10,422 nucleotides of DNA. It comes from Kiritimatiellales bacterium (GTDB taxonomy: Bacteria; Verrucomicrobiota; Kiritimatiellia; Kiritimatiellales; Pontiellaceae). Position 1 is the stretch's first letter, and each line of letters starts with the position of its first letter. This document shows positions 7,021 to 10,422 of the stretch, one piece after another. The notes beneath the pieces are model-generated. The model ran no database searches. It saw only the letters and a program-made list of their open reading frames with translations, and was not told where the DNA came from. The stretch spans positions 1 through 10,422 of the forward strand of contig JAUUYK010000018.1 of NCBI GenBank assembly GCA_030588285.1, read 5' to 3'. The position numbers and the translations under genes are program-made.

Positions 7021-7692
7021 TTACTTTTTCTCAGCGAGCCAAACGGTATGCTTCCGGCCTTTGGTGCCGCGTGCGCGGACGGAGACCTCTTCGATGCTGA
7101 ATCCGGCACCGCGCAGTCGTTTGGTGAATGAAGGGTCGGGTTCGGCGGACCAAACCCCGAGGATCCCGCCGGGCTTGAGCGCATCTTTGGCGGCGTTTAT
7201 TCCTCCGCGCGTATAAAGACGGTCGTTGCCTTTGTGGGTTAGGGCGTCGGGGCCGTTGTCGACATCGAGCAGGATTGCATCGAATGCCGCGGTTTTTTCT
7301 CGAATCACGAGTCCAACATCTGATTCGCGAACCGTGGTCCGAGGGTCGTCTAGCGGGTGGTCGGCGAGTTCGGCTAAATGAGTATGGTTCCATTTCACGA
7401 CCGCGGGTACGAGTTCGGCCACGACCACTTCGGCGGTTTTACCCAGATGATTGAGCGCTGCTCGCAAGGTGAATCCCATTCCGAGTCCGCCAACTAAAAC
7501 GCGCGGGGTGTCGCGATCGGCCACGCGTTTGCAGGCCAACTCCGCGAGGGCATCTTCCGAACCATGCATTCGGCTGTTCATGAGTTCGTCGTTTTTGACG
7601 GAGATTGAGAATTCGAAGGCGCGTTGATAGAGCTTCATTGTTCCGCCGTCGCCGGGAACGGTTGTTTCGTCGAGTAATATCCAAGGGTTCAT
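7021..7692 (-). CDS. Spermidine-synthase-like SAM-fold protein, unknown function
   Basis: This 223-residue cytoplasmic protein has the Rossmann-type methyltransferase fold of the spermidine synthase family. Motif I is VLVGGLGMGFTLRAAL at about residues 65-80, where true spermidine synthases have a GGGDG-type loop. VVVAELVPAVV follows (Glu93, the expected nucleotide-ribose-binding acid), then DDPRTTVRESDV (115-126) and LLDVDNGPDAL (141-151), which aligns with the catalytic acid region. The C-terminal part has KPGGILGVWSAEPD. The N-terminal beta-domain that binds the amine substrate is short, and the family seems to be a conserved orphan group annotated only as spermidine synthase-like, so I do not assign spermidine synthesis. 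AAGGA at 7703-7699 lies 6 nt before the ATG. It precedes rluA by 63 nt and may share a transcript with it. Confidence 0.82.
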   Translation of the reverse strand: MNPWILLDETTVPGDGGTMKLYQRAFEFSISVKNDELMNSRMHGSEDALAELACKRVADRDTPRVLVGGLGMGFTLRAALNHLGKTAEVVVAELVPAVVKWNHTHLAELADHPLDDPRTTVRESDVGLVIREKTAAFDAILLDVDNGPDALTHKGNDRLYTRGGINAAKDALKPGGILGVWSAEPDPSFTKRLRGAGFSIEEVSVRARGTKGRKHTVWLAEKK

Positions 7693-7848
7693 TAAGGTTC
7701 CTTATTCGTTAGAAGGGGCGGAATAGTGGTTTTAATGGCCGTAAATTTCAAGCCAGCTTTCAAATTGCTTTATTTCATTGCCCGCCTTGGCCTCGAAAGG
7801 GCATATTTGGTGCGACTTTTAACAGAGAAACCCTCCCGGAGATTATTT
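7693..7848. other. Divergent intergenic region between the methyltransferase-fold gene and gpmI
   Basis: This 156-bp gap must hold promoters for both directions. On the plus strand TTGCCC (7778-7783) and CATATT (7802-7807, 18-bp spacer) are a weak promoter pair for gpmI. At the left end TAAGG-TT-CCTTA (7693-7704) is a small inverted repeat that overlaps the minus-strand ribosome-binding site. I see no terminator-like hairpin or riboswitch. Confidence 0.35.
7838..7842 (+). promoter_or_regulatory. Ribosome binding site deciding the gpmI start
   Basis: GGAGA lies 6 nt before the ATG at 7849. The frame is open for 41 more codons upstream (to 7726), but that extension precedes the normal family start and has no ribosome-binding site of similar quality. 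Confidence 0.7.
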
Positions 7849-9498
7849 ATGGAACAATTAAAGAAGAGTGAAACATTTGGTGGTCCTGAGGGGCCGGTTG
7901 TTTTGGTGATTATGGATGGCGTCGGCATTGGTAAAAATCCGGAGAGCGATTGCGTGAAATTGGCCGATACGCCGAATTTAGATTGGCTGCATGACCATGC
8001 CATTTATACAGAGCTCCGGGCGCACGGTATTGCCGTTGGTTTGCCGGATGATGGGGATATGGGGAACTCGGAAGTTGGGCATAATGCAATTGGCTGTGGT
8101 CGGGTTTTCGAGCAGGGTGCGGCGCTTGTCGGTGCGGCCATTGAGACGAAAGCAATGTTCGAAGGGGCGGTGTGGAAGGAGTTGGTTGCCAATGCCATTG
8201 CTAAAAACTCTGCGTTGCATTTTATCGGGCTTTTCTCTGACGGGAATGTGCATTCAAATATTAACCATCTCGAAGCCATGCTTAACCGTGCGAAAGCCGA
8301 TGGCGTTAAAGTGGTACGCGTTCATCCATTGATTGATGGTCGCGATGTTCCTCCGACTTCTGTGCTGGATTATGTTGAACGTTTTGATGCCTTCCTTGCT
8401 GGAATCAATGCCGATGGTGCTGTCGATTATTGCGTGGCCTCGGGTGGCGGACGAATGAATATTACGATGGATCGATACGATGCGGACTGGAGCATGGTGG
8501 ATCGGGGTTGGACGGCACATGTGAAAGCGGAGGGGCGTACTTTCCCCTCGATGCGTGAGGCGGTTGAAGTGTTCCGTTCGGAAACGCCGAAAATTTTGGA
8601 TCAGGATTTGCCGGCTTTTGTAATTGAACGTGATGGCGTGCCGGTTGGCCCCATCGTGGATGACGACAGTGTGATTTTCTTTAATTTTCGGGGCGATCGG
8701 TCGTTGGAAATTACGAAGGCCTTTGAAGTCGATGAATTGAGCGAGTTTAACCGCGGACCGAAGCCAAATGTGCTGTATGCGGGCATGATGCAGTATGACG
8801 GTGATTTGGGCGTGCCGGAAAAATATTTGGTCACACCGCCAGCAATTGACCGGACCATGAGCGAGTTTCTTTCGAATGTTGGTGTGACGCAGTTTGCCAT
8901 TTCTGAAACACAGAAATTCGGCCATATGACCTATTTCTTTAATGGAAATAACTCCGGTAAATTTGACACGGAAACGTGGATGGAAATTCCATCGGATGTT
9001 TGCCCGTTTGAAACGGCTCCGCGCATGAAAGCGGATGAGGTAACCGACGAGGTGGTTAAGGTGATTGAGAGTGGGGATTATCAATTTATCCGATTGAATT
9101 ACCCGAATGGCGATATGGTGGGCCACACGGGGGATTTTGAAGCGGTAAAAGTTTCGGTAAAGGCGGTTGATGAAGGGCTGAAACGTATTATGGACGCGCT
9201 GAAAAAAACCAACGGAATTATGGTCTGCTCGGCCGACCACGGAAATTCGGATGATATGTGTGAGCTGGAGAAAAAAACCGGCGAACTGAAGCACGATGCA
9301 GAGGGCCATACGTTGCCGAAAACATCGCACTCGCTGAATCCGGTTCCGGCTTATATTTACGATGCATCCGGCGCGGCCAACCTTCGGCTGGTGAATGTTC
9401 CTGAGGCTGGGGTTGCGAATCTTGCGGCTACGTGCATCACCCTATTGGGTTATGAACCTCCGGCAGATTACACGCCGAGCTTAGTTGAGGTGGGGTAA
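7849..9498 (+). CDS. gpmI: 2,3-bisphosphoglycerate-independent phosphoglycerate mutase
   Basis: GpmI interconverts 3-phosphoglycerate and 2-phosphoglycerate in glycolysis and gluconeogenesis, using two manganese ions and a phosphoserine intermediate. From the ATG at 7849 it is 549 residues. The phosphatase domain has VIMDGVGIG (Asp23) and the nucleophile Ser74 in GNSEVGHNAIG. The phosphotransferase domain has SDGNVHSN, HPLIDGRDVPPTS and GRMNITMDRYDADW. The rest of the metal site follows: FNFRGDRS, NGDMVGHTGD (Asp422, His426), SADHGN (Asp463, His464) and TSHSLNPVP. Several blocks (MQYDGDLGVPEKYLVTPP, SETQKFGHMTYFFNGNNSG and the ending GVANLAAT...YTPSLVEV) resemble the longer plant-type enzyme more than the roughly 510-residue Bacillus or E. 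coli form. It is followed 9 nt later by the LptC-like gene, so they are likely co-transcribed. Confidence 0.96.
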   Translation: MEQLKKSETFGGPEGPVVLVIMDGVGIGKNPESDCVKLADTPNLDWLHDHAIYTELRAHGIAVGLPDDGDMGNSEVGHNAIGCGRVFEQGAALVGAAIETKAMFEGAVWKELVANAIAKNSALHFIGLFSDGNVHSNINHLEAMLNRAKADGVKVVRVHPLIDGRDVPPTSVLDYVERFDAFLAGINADGAVDYCVASGGGRMNITMDRYDADWSMVDRGWTAHVKAEGRTFPSMREAVEVFRSETPKILDQDLPAFVIERDGVPVGPIVDDDSVIFFNFRGDRSLEITKAFEVDELSEFNRGPKPNVLYAGMMQYDGDLGVPEKYLVTPPAIDRTMSEFLSNVGVTQFAISETQKFGHMTYFFNGNNSGKFDTETWMEIPSDVCPFETAPRMKADEVTDEVVKVIESGDYQFIRLNYPNGDMVGHTGDFEAVKVSVKAVDEGLKRIMDALKKTNGIMVCSADHGNSDDMCELEKKTGELKHDAEGHTLPKTSHSLNPVPAYIYDASGAANLRLVNVPEAGVANLAATCITLLGYEPPADYTPSLVEVG

Positions 9499-9507
9499 CT
9501 ATATTTT

Positions 9508-9996
9508 ATGAAACGGCTTTCGTTCTATTTTATCGTGTCGTTCATGGCATGCACTTCGGTGCATGCCCAGGACTCCTCCACGCCGTCGCCATCGAAACTG
9601 GATGAGTATATGGAAGCGGGGATGGAGGTGGCAGGAGTTCGGGCACCCTATTATGACGAGGAAGGAAACCTGTTTGGGCAACTTTACGGCGGTTTTGTGA
9701 AGGTGTTGGAAGGGGGGGTGGCGGATGTTAGCCAGCTGCGAATTGACGTGTTTGAGGGTAAACAGGTTTTTATGACGGTATACGCACCACAATGTTTCTC
9801 GAAAGTAGAAGAGGTGGATGGCCGAAAAATCCTGTCGGTTTATTCCGATGGCGATGTGCTGATTGATTTAGAACAGATGACGATTATTGGCCGCGGATTT
9901 CAGTTTTCATCGAAGCAGAATAAATTTGAAATTTTGCACGACTCCAAGGTTTTGGTGAAGGAATCGGCCCGCACGATTCCGGGGGTGGAGTTGTGA
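9508..9996 (+). CDS. Exported LptC-like protein
   Basis: This 162-residue exported protein is probably related to LptC, the periplasmic part of the lipopolysaccharide export ABC transporter. Residues 1-20 form a signal peptide (MKRLS, a short aromatic core, SVHA before QDSS) with a V-x-A cleavage site after Ala20. An alternative reading is a poor lipobox ending at Cys15. After a Ser/Pro-rich linker come short beta-strand segments: GGFVKVLEGGVADVSQLRID, a VYAPQCF element (Cys96), then SDGDVLIDLEQMTIIGRGFQF (113-133) and a last strand before KVLVKES. This order of an xAPxC element, then S-x-G-x-V-x-I, then IxGxGF is one I recall from LptC-like proteins of Verrucomicrobia. Identification rests on that pattern and on the OstA-like neighbour, not on strong motifs. 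Its TGA overlaps the next ATG (TGATG at 9994-9998). No good ribosome-binding site precedes it; the purine-rich end of gpmI may serve. Confidence 0.6.
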   Translation: MKRLSFYFIVSFMACTSVHAQDSSTPSPSKLDEYMEAGMEVAGVRAPYYDEEGNLFGQLYGGFVKVLEGGVADVSQLRIDVFEGKQVFMTVYAPQCFSKVEEVDGRKILSVYSDGDVLIDLEQMTIIGRGFQFSSKQNKFEILHDSKVLVKESARTIPGVEL

Positions 9997-10422
9997 TGCG
10001 TTCTCTTTTTAATTTCCCCTTGGTTTGTTTGATTATTTTTTCTTCAGCTTGCTCAAAGCGAGAACGTTCCGATCCCGATGCGGAGGAGTGGCAGACGATT
10101 CAGGCGCTGGCCGACGATGCGGCTGTTCCGGAACAGAAAGAATCCGATGCCATCACAAAAGTGCCGCTGGATGAGTTCAACGTATTGATCCGGCGGCTGG
10201 AAGAGATGAAGTCGATTGTGCGCGAGCCGGGGCAAACCTGGTTAACGGGCGAACATCTTGTTTTTGATCAGGATCGCCGTTATGTGCGGATGGATCAAAA
10301 TGTGGTGCTATTAGATGATCAGGGAATTCTTGAAACGGAACGTCTGATCGGGCGATTTTCGGCATCAAATGAAGTGGAATATATTGAGGCGAAGGATGGC
10401 GTCGTGATTCGTACTCAAGGCC
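9996..10422 (+). CDS. Probable OstA/LptA-like lipoprotein, 3' end outside window
   Basis: My translation gives 142 residues from the ATG at 9996, open to the right edge. Residues 1-19 look like a short signal sequence ending in FSSAC, so Cys19 may be lipid-modified, although the lipobox is imperfect (Ser instead of Leu at -3). A charged, probably extended or helical linker (20-80, with IRRLEEMKSIVREPG) leads into repeated beta segments from about residue 83: LTGEHLVFDQDRRYVRMDQN, VVLLDDQGILETERLIGRF and VEYIEAKDGVVIRTQG. This pattern of a sequence element, a modified element and a reference to a level of detail is typical of OstA/LptA-type beta-jellyroll proteins that shield lipopolysaccharide across the periplasm. 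The start overlaps the stop of the LptC-like gene (TGATG), indicating translational coupling. An LptC relative is the main alternative. The rest of the protein and any following lptB gene are not visible. Confidence 0.6.
   Translation, partial: MRSLFNFPLVCLIIFSSACSKRERSDPDAEEWQTIQALADDAAVPEQKESDAITKVPLDEFNVLIRRLEEMKSIVREPGQTWLTGEHLVFDQDRRYVRMDQNVVLLDDQGILETERLIGRFSASNEVEYIEAKDGVVIRTQG

Noticed and set aside
8254..9330. A 358-codon open frame on the minus strand inside gpmI
   Set aside because: It is wholly antisense to a well-conserved enzyme gene, its product is rich in His, Arg and Ile without recognisable domains, and no ribosome-binding site was noted. It is a shadow of gpmI codon use.
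1..10422. Mobile element, CRISPR array, tRNA or defence system
   Set aside because: No transposase, integrase, regularly spaced repeats, tRNA-like cloverleaf or defence-family motif was seen on either strand. All long frames are explained by housekeeping or conserved orphan genes.

Overview
The window looks like a housekeeping stretch of a Gram-negative bacterial chromosome. It has dense coding, mostly tight gene spacing and even base composition. I see no mobile element, tRNA, rRNA, CRISPR array or phage signature. Lipopolysaccharide-related genes (a heptose kinase and an LptC/OstA-like pair) imply an outer membrane. From remembered family resemblance, three things point tentatively to the PVC superphylum (Verrucomicrobiota or Kiritimatiellota-like): the LptC-like protein of a type I associate with Verrucomicrobia, the long Bacteroidetes-type PurF, and the long plant-like phosphoglycerate mutase. 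No marker gene here settles the phylum.

Layout. (1) 1-2605, minus strand: a four-gene run transcribed from right to left. It holds an alkaline-phosphatase-superfamily metalloenzyme of unknown substrate, a dCMP deaminase, a secreted DUF3108 protein and the 5' part of the heptose-7-phosphate kinase gene (hldE/rfaE1), which runs off the left edge. Gaps are 21 and 7 nt, and the last two genes overlap by 11 nt. (2) 2648-6112, plus strand: queG (epoxyqueuosine reductase), an eIF1/SUI1-like yciH and, after a 171-bp gap with a possible promoter, a 631-residue PurF-type amidophosphoribosyltransferase. (3) 6127-7692, minus strand: an RluA-family pseudouridine synthase downstream of a spermidine-synthase-like methyltransferase-fold protein. 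(4) 7849-10422, plus strand: gpmI, then two exported LptC/OstA-like proteins overlapping at TGATG; the second is cut by the right edge.

How the genes relate. Two blocks touch the cell envelope: the heptose kinase with its exported DUF3108 partner on the left, and the Lpt-like pair on the right. The rest is nucleotide metabolism (dCMP deaminase, PurF), tRNA and rRNA modification and translation (QueG, YciH, RluA) and glycolysis (GpmI). No stretch longer than 300 bases lacks a gene; the longest gaps are 171 bp (4046-4216) and 156 bp (7693-7848).

I found no convincing evidence of a new multi-gene system. The points most worth a second look are the uncharacterised metalloenzyme, the Lpt-like pair with unusual predicted anchoring, the spermidine-synthase-like orphan and the atypical sequence classes of PurF and GpmI.
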